A stretch of DNA of 54,552 nt from Oscillospiraceae bacterium (GCA_017829075.1 JAGAJA010000041.1:1-54552); one strand, 5' to 3'; shown: positions 40,267-49,121, numbered from the stretch's first letter. Program-made: numbers and translations. Notes: a model not told the origin generated them from the letters alone.

Positions 40267-41615
40267 GCGGCGATATTTCCCGGCGAACCTCGGTAAAGCT
40301 CAAGGTGAACGGGACTGAGATATCCAAGGACATCAACAAGTATCTTCTTTCCTTTTCCTACACCGACGAGCAGGAGGACAAGACGGACGACCTTTCGATC
40401 ACCATAGACGACCGTGAGGGCGTGTGGCTGTCGAACTGGCTCAATTCAGGGGTGAAATCGGCGAACAGGGCGGCAGGGAATTCCGGCGGTTCTGAGAGTT
40501 CCGGCAGCTCCGGAGGCTTTTCCGTGGGTGATAGTGTAATGGTGAAGCAGGGGACTGTCGCGTATGACGGAACGCCGCTCCAATCATGGGTATACAGCTA
40601 CACGGGGTTTACTGTTATCGAGATTGGAAAGATCAATCCGGACAGGATAGTATTTGGCATAAGCGGGGCTATCACGGCGGCGGTTCACGCCTCTGATCTT
40701 ATAAAGACCGGTTCAGGGACTGCCTCCGGCGTGGAGAAAAATTCAGCAACTGCTTCACCTAACGGACTTGTGGGCGCTGTGCTCACTGCGTACATCTGCC
40801 AGAAGAACCGGGACAGCGACGGGAAAGACCGGACACTGTACTGCGGGAAATTCTCTATTGACACAATAAAGGCTTCCGGGCCGCCCTCAAAGATCACCTT
40901 AAAGGGTACGTCACTTTCGGCGGGGGCGGCTATACGGACGGTCAAAAAGAACAAGGCATGGGAGAATATCCGGCTTTCGGGTATCGCGAATCAGATCGCC
41001 GCGAATAACGGAATGAAATGCAGTTTTGCAAGCGATTTCAACCCTATGTACACCCGAAAGGAACAGTCCGGCGAGAGCGATATAGTTTTTTTACAACGGC
41101 TATGCACGGCGGCGGGGATCTCTCTCAAGGTGACGGACGGTGCGCTGGTGCTGTTCGATGAAGCTGATTATGAAAAAAAAGCCCCTGTGACGACTTTCGA
41201 AAACGGCAAGGGAAACGTTCTTTCTTACAGCTTTACGGACGGCGCTTCGGACAGGTCTTACAGCAGCTGTCATGTTTCTTACACCAATCCGGATACAGGG
41301 GTGACGATAGAATATACTTACACTCCGAGGATAGACAATCCGGGCACCGGTGAAGTTCTTGAGATAAGCGAGCGTGTTGAGAACCGTGAGGAGGCTCGTC
41401 AGCTTGCTATGAAGCGGCTGAGGGCAAAGAACAAGGACAGGTTCTCAGCTTCGCTCAAGATCATAGGGGACGCAGATATCGCGGCGGGATCCACTGTGAA
41501 CATCAAAGGCTGGGGAGATTTTGACGGAAAGTACATCATCAAGACAGCGGCGCACAGCATAGGGAGCGGCTATACGACGAATATAACGCTCCGGAAATGT
41601 CTGGAGGGATATTGA
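40263..41615 (+). CDS. Baseplate hub protein (P2 gpD-like) with an inserted Ser/Gly-flanked domain
   Basis: 450 residues. The N-terminal strand block (VKLKVNGTEISKDINKYLLSF, DLSITIDDREG) and C-terminal part (QSGESDIVFLQRLCTAAGI, LEISERVENREEARQLA, SGYTTNITL) match late-control/gpD hub proteins. Residues about 86-148 are an extra small beta domain beginning FSVGDSVMVKQGTVAYDG, bounded by Ser/Gly linkers at 72-85 and 149-166, like an SH3-type module. It may bind cell-wall or another hub component. AAAAGGGGTGCTTT precedes ATG 40263. Confidence 0.85.
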   Translation: MSGDISRRTSVKLKVNGTEISKDINKYLLSFSYTDEQEDKTDDLSITIDDREGVWLSNWLNSGVKSANRAAGNSGGSESSGSSGGFSVGDSVMVKQGTVAYDGTPLQSWVYSYTGFTVIEIGKINPDRIVFGISGAITAAVHASDLIKTGSGTASGVEKNSATASPNGLVGAVLTAYICQKNRDSDGKDRTLYCGKFSIDTIKASGPPSKITLKGTSLSAGAAIRTVKKNKAWENIRLSGIANQIAANNGMKCSFASDFNPMYTRKEQSGESDIVFLQRLCTAAGISLKVTDGALVLFDEADYEKKAPVTTFENGKGNVLSYSFTDGASDRSYSSCHVSYTNPDTGVTIEYTYTPRIDNPGTGEVLEISERVENREEARQLAMKRLRAKNKDRFSASLKIIGDADIAAGSTVNIKGWGDFDGKYIIKTAAHSIGSGYTTNITLRKCLEGY

Positions 41616-41995
41616 TGCAGGGAAGTATACGAACCGGAAAGGTATCCAGCGTGGACGCGGACAAGCGGACGGCGCGGGTGATATTCGGCGACCGCGGGGA
41701 CATGGTGAGCGCGGTGCTGACGGTGCTCCGGAATTCTCCGCTTATAACTGCTGATATCACCACGAGTGACAGCGAATGGACGGTAAAGGAAAGCTATGCA
41801 AGCGCTCCGAGGGATCTTTCACGGGGCGAGGAATATACGAAAAATCCTCCGGACGTGATAAAAGGCGAGCTTGTGTCCGCGGGACATAAGGCAGTACTCA
41901 CGGTTCACGGCTGGCTGCCTTACATCGGTCAGACGGTGCTTTGCATCATGACAGACAGTGGAGAGGGCGCAGGGTACATTATAGGGGGTGTGTGA
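41615..41995 (+). CDS. Baseplate spike/assembly protein V-like
   Basis: 126 residues with an OB-fold opening (IRTGKVSSVDADKRTARVIF) and a beta-rich C-terminus (GWLPYIGQTVLCIM, GYIIGGV) as in gpV/gp45-type baseplate proteins. The ATG shares its first base with the hub stop. It follows the hub and precedes U, W, J and I. Confidence 0.8.
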   Translation: MQGSIRTGKVSSVDADKRTARVIFGDRGDMVSAVLTVLRNSPLITADITTSDSEWTVKESYASAPRDLSRGEEYTKNPPDVIKGELVSAGHKAVLTVHGWLPYIGQTVLCIMTDSGEGAGYIIGGV

Positions 41996-42394
41996 ATGCC
42001 TATCGGAAGCCTTGGGGATATCGTTTTTGAAGTGTCCGAAAATCATATAAGGACATTCTCAAAAATGAGCGTATCGGCGGGGGCGCGGTACTCCACGCAC
42101 AACCGCATCAACGGAAGCCCGATTCTGGAATATACCGGCGCGGAGCTTAAAAGCGTATCGTTCACTATCGTGCTTTCGGCTTTTCAGGGAATAAATCCCC
42201 GCAAAGAGATGAACAAGATCAATAAGGCGTGCGAGGACGGTAAGCCGCTCCGGCTTGTGATCGGAAAGGCCCAGCTTGGGAAATACAAGTGGGTTATAAA
42301 AAGCGCGAACTCGGAGCTTGAAAACATCGACAACAAGGGACGTATCTATAAGATCACAGTGAAGCTTACGCTTACGGAATATGTCAAGAGGTAG
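41996..42394 (+). CDS. Tail protein U-like
   Basis: 132 residues: GSLGDIVFEVSENHIRTF, RINGSPILEYTGAELKSVSF and YKITVKLTLTEYVKR match the P2 gpU family. Starts one base after the previous stop, with GGGGGTGTGTGA in front. A structural tail protein near the baseplate. Confidence 0.85.
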   Translation: MPIGSLGDIVFEVSENHIRTFSKMSVSAGARYSTHNRINGSPILEYTGAELKSVSFTIVLSAFQGINPRKEMNKINKACEDGKPLRLVIGKAQLGKYKWVIKSANSELENIDNKGRIYKITVKLTLTEYVKR

Positions 42395-42404
42395 GAGGCA
42401 GGGT

Positions 42405-42719
42405 ATGAGAAAGATTATCCGGGGCGGCGAGCCGCCGGCGCTTACCCTTGAACCGGAAAGCACTGCGGCGGAGGTAGCTCAGAATATACAGGTGCTTTTA
42501 AGCTCATGCAGGTACGATATTCCCCTTGCGCGGGAAATGGGGCTGAATACGGAGTATCTGCACAAGCCTCAGCCTGTGGCGGAAACGCTGATGTATCAGA
42601 CTATTTCAGACAACATCGGGGAATATGAGCCGAGGGCCGAGATCCTTTCGATAGATTTTGAGGAGGACGCGGAAAGCGGAGCAGTGATCCCGATAGTGGA
42701 GGTGGAGATAAGTGAGTGA
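42405..42719 (+). CDS. Baseplate wedge protein W (gp25-like)
   Basis: 104 residues: VAQNIQVLLSSCRYDIPLAREMG and EPRAEILSIDFEED are the gpW/gp25 signature, lysozyme-like folds of the inner baseplate. TAGGAGGCAGGGT precedes ATG 42405; an extension to 42381 is rejected. Overlaps gpJ by 8 bases. Confidence 0.9.
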   Translation: MRKIIRGGEPPALTLEPESTAAEVAQNIQVLLSSCRYDIPLAREMGLNTEYLHKPQPVAETLMYQTISDNIGEYEPRAEILSIDFEEDAESGAVIPIVEVEISE

Positions 42720-43836
42720 CACAAGATCTTTTCCGGACGTGACTTTTGTGAACGCAGACACCGGGGCGATCGCTGAGGAGATGATACAGAGATATCAGGA
42801 GATCACCGGGAGGACTCTTTATCCGGCTGATCCGGCAAGGGTTCTTCTGAACTACATAGCGGCTATCATATCCCAGGAACGTGTGATCTTCAATGACGGC
42901 GCTAAGCAGAATGTTCCCAGATATGCGCGGGGGGCATATCTGGATTCACTTTGTGAGATATTCAGAGGGGTGTCCCGACTGGAAGCTGTCCCAGCTGAGT
43001 GCACGCTGAAATTCACTATATCTGAGGTTCTTGAAGTCGCGCAGATCATTCCCGCCGGAACGAGAGTGACGCCGGACGGTACGCTGATGTTCGCTACCAA
43101 AAAAGACGCGGTCATTCCCGCTGGGGAATTATCGGTTACTGCCGAGGCGGTATGCGGTACGCCGGGATCTATCGGAAACGGGTACCTCAAGGGGCAGATA
43201 AAGTCCTGTGTGGACATTTTCCCTTACTTTAAGTCCGTGGAGAACACGAACGAGAGCGGCGGGGGCTCGGATCCGGAAAGCGATGATTCACTGTATCGGA
43301 GAATGCGGGAAAGCGTAGAGGGATATTCCACCGCCGGCCCGTCAGGAGCATATATTTATCATGCAAAATCCGCTTCGGCGCTTGTGGAGGACGTGACGGC
43401 GACATCTCCCAGCGCGGGAAAGGTGGACATCAGAGTACTGTGCAAGGGCGGGGAAATGCCGGACAGCGCGCTTCTCGGCATTATATCGGCGGCGCTGAAC
43501 AATGAGAAGATACGACCGCTTACAGACGAGGTGACGGTATCGGCGCCGACTGCGAAAAGCTTCAACATAAATCTTACATACTACGTTGGGAATGACAGCG
43601 GAATGAGCCTTACTGCGGCGGCTTCGGCGGTCGCGGCGTCGGTAGACGAATACATTAGCTGGCAGACAGCAAAGATCGGGCGGGACATTAATCCGTCTTA
43701 TCTCACTCAGCTTGTGATGCAGACCGGGGTAAAGCGTGTAGTGATCACAGAGCCGGAATACACAGCGGTGAGCGATACGGAGGCGGCTCAGCTTGGTACA
43801 AAGGTGATTAATGCCGGGGGGTATGAGATCGAATGA
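42712..43836 (+). CDS. Baseplate protein J
   Basis: 374 residues. YPADPARVLLNYIAAIISQERV, the RLEAVPAECTLKFTISE strand region and SDDSLYRRMRESVEGYSTAGP are hallmarks of gpJ, the wedge protein forming the outer baseplate. GTG start at 42712 after GGAGGTGGAGATAA. Overlaps gpI by ATGA. Confidence 0.93.
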   Translation: MSDTRSFPDVTFVNADTGAIAEEMIQRYQEITGRTLYPADPARVLLNYIAAIISQERVIFNDGAKQNVPRYARGAYLDSLCEIFRGVSRLEAVPAECTLKFTISEVLEVAQIIPAGTRVTPDGTLMFATKKDAVIPAGELSVTAEAVCGTPGSIGNGYLKGQIKSCVDIFPYFKSVENTNESGGGSDPESDDSLYRRMRESVEGYSTAGPSGAYIYHAKSASALVEDVTATSPSAGKVDIRVLCKGGEMPDSALLGIISAALNNEKIRPLTDEVTVSAPTAKSFNINLTYYVGNDSGMSLTAAASAVAASVDEYISWQTAKIGRDINPSYLTQLVMQTGVKRVVITEPEYTAVSDTEAAQLGTKVINAGGYEIE

Positions 43837-44420
43837 GCGGCGAAATAAGCAAGCGGGACATTTTTAAGACCCTGCCGCCGGCGCTGAAAAAGGACGCGGG
43901 GTTCGCGGCGCTTGGAGAGGTGATCGCTGAACAGCTCGCAAAAAATCGGGCGCTTTCGGATAAGGCTATAATTTATCCTGCGATTGAGAAGCTTTCGGAA
44001 GAGGCTCTGGACGCTCTGGCGTATGACTTCAATGTGAGCTGGTACGACTATGAGGGTACGCTTTCAGAGAAGCGGAAAACAATACTGGAATGTATGAACG
44101 TCCACCAGTACAAGGGGACAAAATACGCAGTAGAAACGGCTCTCAGGAGCGTATACGATACCGTAAGGGTGACTGAGTGGTTTGAATACGGCGGCGAACC
44201 GTATCACTTCAAGGTGATCATATACGATAGCTCCAACGACAAGGAAAAGCGCGCCCGTATCCTGGCAAAGGTGCAGTACTACAAGAACCTGCGGAGCGTA
44301 CTTGAGGAAACGGTTTTCGAAATCGTAATATCCTCGGATATTGCCGTTAATGCGGCTTTTCGTCCGGGTGGTATATACAAAAGAATTTTTTGTGAGGTGA
44401 AGAACTATGGGCTGGAATAA
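43833..44420 (+). CDS. Tail protein I
   Basis: 195 residues: LPPALKKDAGFAALGEVIAEQL, the LDALAYDFNVSWYDYEGTLSEK block and HQYKGTKYAVETALRSVYD are typical of gpI, which links baseplate and fibre. Overlaps the fibre gene by 14 bases. Confidence 0.9.
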   Translation: MSGEISKRDIFKTLPPALKKDAGFAALGEVIAEQLAKNRALSDKAIIYPAIEKLSEEALDALAYDFNVSWYDYEGTLSEKRKTILECMNVHQYKGTKYAVETALRSVYDTVRVTEWFEYGGEPYHFKVIIYDSSNDKEKRARILAKVQYYKNLRSVLEETVFEIVISSDIAVNAAFRPGGIYKRIFCEVKNYGLE

Positions 44421-45585
44421 CGCTGTAATCACCAATTCGGGGCTTTCTCTGATAGCTCAGGCTGTGAGCGGCGGGACGCTTACTATCACCAGCGCGGGAC
44501 TTGGCGGAGGCACGGTAGATACCACAGCGCTTATGGCACAGACTGCGCTTACTACTCCGCTGACAGTTCCGGCGGTGATTTCGGCAAAAGGCACTCTGGA
44601 CAACGGTCTGACTGTTCGTGTTCAGATAAGGAATACCGGGGTGACGGCTGCACAGCGCATGAAGCAGGTGGGACTTTTTGCTAAGCTTTCGGACAATGAT
44701 CCTGTACTTTTCGCCATAATGCAGGACGACATTGGAGAGGAGATACCCCCGGCGGCGGAATATCCCGACTTCATGATCGAATTCACGGCGGCGGTGGCTG
44801 TGAGCAATACGGACAATATCGTAGTGACGATAAGCAGCAGCGCTGTCATCACAAGGGGCGCGCTTGACGAGGAATTGAAGAACTACACTAAGGCCTCTCA
44901 GTTCAATGAGTTTTCGTCAACGGTCTCCGAACTTAGTGAAAGTAAGGCCGATAAGGCTTCGGTGGAAGAGGCGCTTAATGGAAAATCCGACTCAGGTCAT
45001 ACTCACGATGAACGATACTACACAGAAACTGAAACAAACGAACTGCTTGACGGAAAATCCAACTCCGGGCACACTCACGATGACCGCTACTACACCGAAG
45101 CTGAAACAAACAATCTGCTTAACGGTAAAGCCGACTCAACTCACACGCACAGCGCCGCTACTCAATCAGCTGCAGGATTTATGTCGGCAGCGGATAAGAC
45201 TAAGCTGGACGGCGTGGCAGCAGGAGCAAATGCTTATACGCACCCCTCATACACAGCTCGGACTGGTGTACCTACTGCAAATCAAACTCCCGCATTCGGC
45301 GGAACATTCCAAGTCACTCAGCCTGTATCGGACGCGTCCGGGCACATCACCGGAATGAACAGCAGGAATGTGACTATACCTGCAACAGCCGCTAGTGCTT
45401 CTGCTGCTGGTCTTGTATCCACTGGAGCTCAGACGTTTGCCGGGAATAAAACATTCAATGGACAGATATTGCCTAACGGTGCCACCGCATACGGCACTCC
45501 GCAGGCTCGGAAGCTTTCCAGCGGGACAGCGGACGTAACCACCACGAACTGTCCGAGCGGAGCGTGGTATGGGAAGCATAGTTAG
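44407..45585 (+). CDS. Tail fibre / collar protein with HTH(D/S) repeats
   Basis: 392 residues. The N-terminal domain (NNAVITNSGLSLIAQAVSGG) is the baseplate-attachment type of Firmicutes fibres. Residues about 190-250 carry three units built around GKSDSGHTHDERYYTE-like sequence, whose His-x-His pairs can bind metal in trimeric fibres, followed by AAGFMSAADKTKLDGVAAGA. A short distal domain ends in CPSGAWYGKHS. Likely recognises the host surface. Confidence 0.88.
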   Translation: MGWNNAVITNSGLSLIAQAVSGGTLTITSAGLGGGTVDTTALMAQTALTTPLTVPAVISAKGTLDNGLTVRVQIRNTGVTAAQRMKQVGLFAKLSDNDPVLFAIMQDDIGEEIPPAAEYPDFMIEFTAAVAVSNTDNIVVTISSSAVITRGALDEELKNYTKASQFNEFSSTVSELSESKADKASVEEALNGKSDSGHTHDERYYTETETNELLDGKSNSGHTHDDRYYTEAETNNLLNGKADSTHTHSAATQSAAGFMSAADKTKLDGVAAGANAYTHPSYTARTGVPTANQTPAFGGTFQVTQPVSDASGHITGMNSRNVTIPATAASASAAGLVSTGAQTFAGNKTFNGQILPNGATAYGTPQARKLSSGTADVTTTNCPSGAWYGKHS

Positions 45586-45598
45586 GCGGTGATGAGAT

Positions 45599-46300
45599 AT
45601 GCCAATATCAAGCAATGAGGGCGGTGTGCTTTATGAGCTGGAAAGCGTGAACGCAAACGAAAACGGAGTCATATTTGATCTGGACAGCGTTCACGCTAAT
45701 GAGGGTGGTGTGCTATATGAAATACACAGCGCGAAACATGAATTGAGCGAATTTTATAGATACCAGAAAGGCACATTTCACCCTACGACTGCGCCTTCCG
45801 GTGTCACTACGTCAATAGGTGACGGATTAGTATCGTTTAGTTCACTTCCTATAATCGCTGGCATGAACGCAGAGGATAGAGGTGACTCATATTCAGGTAC
45901 CGTGTACATCAGGGCGATGTTTGATGAAAAAACGTCAAAATACAACCATCTGAAATTCAAATGCACCACTTATGATACGAATAATGCTGGTTATTTTTAT
46001 ATACTTGACAACAAGGTTCAAACAAGTTCAGATGGTCTTATCACGCTTGTAGACACTGCGAACCATGGTACAGTAGTAGCACATGGAACACAAGGTTCCA
46101 CTCACAACGAAAGATACGCATATTCCAATGTGACGTTTTCTGACAATGGCAATGGAACTTATACAATGGAATGCGTTGTTGATTTCACTGTTTCTGGTAT
46201 GATAGGGAAGAATGCAGATGGATACTCACTTCTTTATATTACCAGCGACGGTAGGGAAAAAAATTCCAAAATAAGTCTGGATGAATTATTATTCTATTAG
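45599..46300 (+). CDS. Fibre-associated protein with three 14-residue repeats
   Basis: 233 residues. Three consecutive copies of NE(G/N)G(V)(L/I)(Y/F)(E/D)... fill residues about 5-46, then a beta-rich domain with Ser/Thr/Gly and carbohydrate-binding-like strands. Directly behind the fibre gene, hence possibly a distal fibre tip, chaperone or receptor-binding protein. Base composition from 45730 on is more AT-rich than the tail genes before it, suggesting recent exchange. Confidence 0.65.
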   Translation: MPISSNEGGVLYELESVNANENGVIFDLDSVHANEGGVLYEIHSAKHELSEFYRYQKGTFHPTTAPSGVTTSIGDGLVSFSSLPIIAGMNAEDRGDSYSGTVYIRAMFDEKTSKYNHLKFKCTTYDTNNAGYFYILDNKVQTSSDGLITLVDTANHGTVVAHGTQGSTHNERYAYSNVTFSDNGNGTYTMECVVDFTVSGMIGKNADGYSLLYITSDGREKNSKISLDELLFY

Positions 46301-46313
46301 GAGGAGAAAAACT

Positions 46314-46721
46314 ATGGTAACATTCTCAAATGGCAAAAGCTATGATACTGTCCGTATAATGGGCGGTTCGGAAACCTATCAGGGGCAGCAGCGCAGAACG
46401 CTGGCTATCAGCATAGCCGCTGACCTGATTACTCTCGATGAGGCAAAGGCGCTGTACAAGGACGCTGACGCTCTCAGCGAGATCACAACAGAAACAGACG
46501 GTGAGATCGGTGTTCAGCTTAACTACACGATACCTGTGGAGCTTAAGCAGCATACTCTCCGCCCCACCGAGGACAGCACTCTTGAGGTTATCACGCTCAA
46601 AATCGCGCAGAAGTCAGCACTGGAAATCGCGCAGGAACAGCAGGCGGCGGATATTAATGACACACAGCTTGCTCTTATTGAGCTGGCTGATATAATCACA
46701 GGAGGTGACAGCAATGGCTAA
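46314..46721 (+). CDS. Tail-end hypothetical protein, 135 residues
   Basis: TAGGAGGAGAAAAACT precedes the ATG at 46314. Beta-rich N-terminal half (VTFSNGKSYDTVRIMGG) and helical C-terminus (ALEIAQEQQAADINDTQLALIELADII), resembling small proteins located between fibres and lysis genes in Clostridia phages. Overlaps the next short gene by 8 bases. Confidence 0.68.
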   Translation: MVTFSNGKSYDTVRIMGGSETYQGQQRRTLAISIAADLITLDEAKALYKDADALSEITTETDGEIGVQLNYTIPVELKQHTLRPTEDSTLEVITLKIAQKSALEIAQEQQAADINDTQLALIELADIITGGDSNG

Positions 46722-46824
46722 GATCTTCTACAAGCAGATACTTAAAGGAGCGATAGCTCTGGAGGACGTGCCTGATAAGTGGCGCGATGAAGTTCGCAAA
46801 ATGCTGGAAAGCGAGGGTACATAA
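46714..46824 (+). CDS. XkdX-type short tail-end protein, 36 residues
   Basis: CAGGAGGTGACAGCA precedes ATG 46714, opening 36 codons whose TAA overlaps the next start (TAATG). FYKQILKGAIALEDVPDKWRDEVRKML is similar in position and style to the short XkdX-like peptides after tail fibre genes. Its role is unknown. Too short for routine gene callers. Confidence 0.68.
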   Translation: MAKIFYKQILKGAIALEDVPDKWRDEVRKMLESEGT

Positions 46825-47171
46825 TGGACAGCACAGTTATTGTTGCTATAATCGGAGGAGCGGTCACGATTTTTAACGTGATATTCTCCACGGTCATGGC
46901 TAACAAATCCGAAAAAAAGCGTCAGAAAGACGTTGAAGAAATGCGGCAGAATGACCGCACAAATCAGCTTGAGAGCGGCGTGCAGTGCCTTCTCCGGGCT
47001 GAGATCATACGCAGCCATGAGAAATACATGGATAAGGGCTTCTGCCCGGTATACGCAAGAGAAGCGCTTTCCCGCGCGTATGAAGCGTATCACGCTTTGG
47101 GCGGGAATGGAACTATAACAGGGCTTTATAATCAGATCATAGCCCTGCCGACGGACAAGGAGGAAAATTAA
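46824..47171 (+). CDS. Membrane-anchored coiled-coil protein (holin-associated, XhlA-like in layout)
   Basis: 115 residues: an N-terminal transmembrane helix (VIVAIIGGAVTIFNVIFSTVMA, about 5-26), then a charged helical segment and a Cys-containing globular part. The layout and place before holin and amidase suit a lysis accessory protein. Family identity is uncertain. Confidence 0.62.
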   Translation: MDSTVIVAIIGGAVTIFNVIFSTVMANKSEKKRQKDVEEMRQNDRTNQLESGVQCLLRAEIIRSHEKYMDKGFCPVYAREALSRAYEAYHALGGNGTITGLYNQIIALPTDKEEN

Positions 47172-47172
47172 T

Positions 47173-47433
47173 ATGGGAAACGTAGAATTTGAAACACTCA
47201 GCAGAAAAGCAGTCGCGGACTGGTACAGCCAGAACCGCGAGGAAATCACCACTGATGACGTATATGTGGTGTGGGTATGTAAGACGCTCCAGAACAACAA
47301 GGCACTGCTCGCCACCACCAAGCTGGATAATATGTACTTTGAAGTTACATACAACGGCGACAAAGGCGAAATGTACCTCGACGCATACAGCAAGGTTGAA
47401 AATATGGCAATTAAGGTACAGGAGGTAAACTGA
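47173..47433 (+). CDS. DUF6275-like phage protein, 86 residues
   Basis: KAVADWYSQNREE, VYVVWVCKTLQNNKALLATT and YFEVTYNGDKGEMYLDAYSK match a small conserved protein commonly encoded next to phage holins. AAGGAGGAAAATTAAT precedes the ATG. Function not known. Confidence 0.72.
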   Translation: MGNVEFETLSRKAVADWYSQNREEITTDDVYVVWVCKTLQNNKALLATTKLDNMYFEVTYNGDKGEMYLDAYSKVENMAIKVQEVN

Positions 47434-47434
47434 T

Positions 47435-47659
47435 ATGAAGATTGACTGGAAGCGCAAGCTGACTTCCCGCAAGCTCTGGGTAGCTCTGGCGGGATTTATC
47501 GCTGGTCTTATCGTAGCCTTTGGAGGTGCACAGGAAACAGCGGACAAGGTGTCCGGCTCTATTCTGTCCGGCGCAGCGGTAGTCGGGTACATAGTCGGAG
47601 AGGGTCTGACTGACGCGGCGAACAAGGGCAGCAGTGACGGAGAGGACGGCGAGGAATAA
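47435..47659 (+). CDS. Phage holin
   Basis: 74 residues: a basic amphipathic start (KIDWKRKLTSRKLW), two hydrophobic stretches (about 15-33 and 41-57) and an acidic tail. This is the short holin type of Firmicutes phages, forming membrane lesions that release the amidase encoded immediately downstream (one-base overlap). Confidence 0.85.
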   Translation: MKIDWKRKLTSRKLWVALAGFIAGLIVAFGGAQETADKVSGSILSGAAVVGYIVGEGLTDAANKGSSDGEDGEE

Positions 47660-48495
47660 TGGCGAATGCAGTTCTTTTCACAGCCTTTGCTACAAACAAC
47701 CTTTGCTACAAGGCGGCGCAGGCAATGCCTGGCAGATCTCCTGCGGGAATAATCGTCCACAGCACTGGAGCGAATAATCCGAACCTGAAGCGATATGTCA
47801 ATGCGCCGGATATCTGCGGCGAGAACCTGTACAAGAATTACTTCGACCGCGCTGACATTGAGGTGTGCCCTCATGCAGTTATAGGCTTGGACAAGGGAGG
47901 AAACGTCAGTACGGCTCAGCTCCTGCCGTGGAATATATGCTGCTGGGGCTGCGGCTCCGGCTCAAAGGGCAGCTATAATTATAACCCGGCATATATCCAG
48001 TTCGAGATATGCGAAGACGGTCTGACGGACAAGCAGTATTTCGAGGCTGCTTTTGAAAAGGCAGCACAGCTCTGCGCTCAGCTGATGAAGAGCTACCCGA
48101 CGATCAAGCTGGAGAATGTGATAAGCCATAAGGAAGCCCACGCGCGCGGATATGCTTCTAATCACGGCGATCCCGACCACTGGCTTGCGAAATTCGGGAA
48201 GAATATGGACTGGTTCCGCGATCTTGTGAAGGCAAAGGTTCAGCCGGCTTCTGAAAGCACCGGAACTGCCAAGCGCTATCGGGTACAGATCGGCGCTTTT
48301 ACAACCAATGCCGGTGCCAAGAACTACCTCGCGCAGGCTAGGGCAAAGGGGCTGAACGGCTTTGTCATTAAAGTGTCGAGCAAGCTTTACCGTGTGCAGA
48401 TAGGTTCATTCGCGTCCAAGGCGAATGCTGAGAACTACCTTGCGCAGGCGAAAGCTGCCGGCTTCAATGGGTTCATCGTTGAGGCGAACGTATAA
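47659..48495 (+). CDS. N-acetylmuramoyl-L-alanine amidase endolysin with two SPOR repeats
   Basis: 278 residues. Amidase_2-type domain (1-190) with His34 in IIVHSTG, a second zinc/catalytic cluster SHKEAHARG (157-163) and DPDHW (171-175). Two adjacent SPOR-type repeats, residues 207-239 and 244-276, each starting YRVQIG(A/S)F, bind peptidoglycan. The repeats are closely similar, suggesting a recent internal duplication. Endolysin that degrades the wall after holin action. Confidence 0.93.
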   Translation: MANAVLFTAFATNNLCYKAAQAMPGRSPAGIIVHSTGANNPNLKRYVNAPDICGENLYKNYFDRADIEVCPHAVIGLDKGGNVSTAQLLPWNICCWGCGSGSKGSYNYNPAYIQFEICEDGLTDKQYFEAAFEKAAQLCAQLMKSYPTIKLENVISHKEAHARGYASNHGDPDHWLAKFGKNMDWFRDLVKAKVQPASESTGTAKRYRVQIGAFTTNAGAKNYLAQARAKGLNGFVIKVSSKLYRVQIGSFASKANAENYLAQAKAAGFNGFIVEANV

Positions 48496-48498
48496 GAT

Positions 48499-48532
48499 TT
48501 CCCCCGGAGCTGCGGCTTCGGGGGATTTTTTT
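48499..48532 (+). terminator. Terminator of the late operon
   Basis: TCCCCCG and CGGGGGA (about 48500-48525) form a stem followed by seven T. It separates the rightward late genes from the convergent leftward cassette, whose last stop codon is at 48531. Confidence 0.85.
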
Positions 48533-49121
48533 ATACTCCTTTGAAATAGCCCTCTATCCACACCACCTTTCCGTCCTTGTATCGGCGGAAGTGTCCGCGG
48601 ACAGGGAATACCCCGTCAGGCGAACGGTGAGAGCCTGCGGAGATCGCATAGCAGGTGTCTTTGTAGGGCTTGAACACGAAAGTCCGGTCTTTCTCATAAG
48701 ATACTGAGCGGGTCGAGACCTGCCGCTCGGACGGCTCGACGAGATTTCCAAAAATCAGCAGCGCATTTATTGTCAGTGAGTTCAGAACCATATTCCGGAC
48801 TATGTGATCAGCCTCTTTATCGCTGCTTATATGATCATCACGCTGATTGATCTTCATGCGTATATCTTCTCCCGGCACGTCTGACGGCTCTATTTTTGCC
48901 GTCACAATGCGCCCAATATCGCTATACAGCTTGATTTCAAAAAATCTGTGATGAACCTCGCAGTAGGCTTTCGCGCTGAAGCCCTTGATCTGGTATTGAA
49001 CCTCGAATTTCTCAAAATACCAGACTTCTTCCTTTATGCTCTGACGGATCAGGTCGGTATTGCTGAGCCGCCACTGCTCCAGCAGCTCATACGCGTCATT
49101 ATCCACGATGAACTTATTCAT
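48531..49121 (-). CDS. Hypothetical protein, 196 residues (right-end cassette)
   Basis: Third gene of a leftward unit. The N-terminal half is mixed alpha/beta (QSIKEEVWYFEKFEVQYQIKG) and the C-terminus RGHFRRYKDGKVVWIEGYFKG resembles a short conserved Firmicutes phage/element motif of unknown role. Overlaps the XRE gene by ATGA, so it is coupled to it. Could be an effector regulated by that XRE protein. Confidence 0.65.
   Translation of the reverse strand: MNKFIVDNDAYELLEQWRLSNTDLIRQSIKEEVWYFEKFEVQYQIKGFSAKAYCEVHHRFFEIKLYSDIGRIVTAKIEPSDVPGEDIRMKINQRDDHISSDKEADHIVRNMVLNSLTINALLIFGNLVEPSERQVSTRSVSYEKDRTFVFKPYKDTCYAISAGSHRSPDGVFPVRGHFRRYKDGKVVWIEGYFKGV

Noticed and set aside
44990..45180. Diversity-generating retroelement target in the fibre gene
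   Set aside because: No reverse transcriptase or template repeat is present; the repeats are ordinary fibre His-x-His units.
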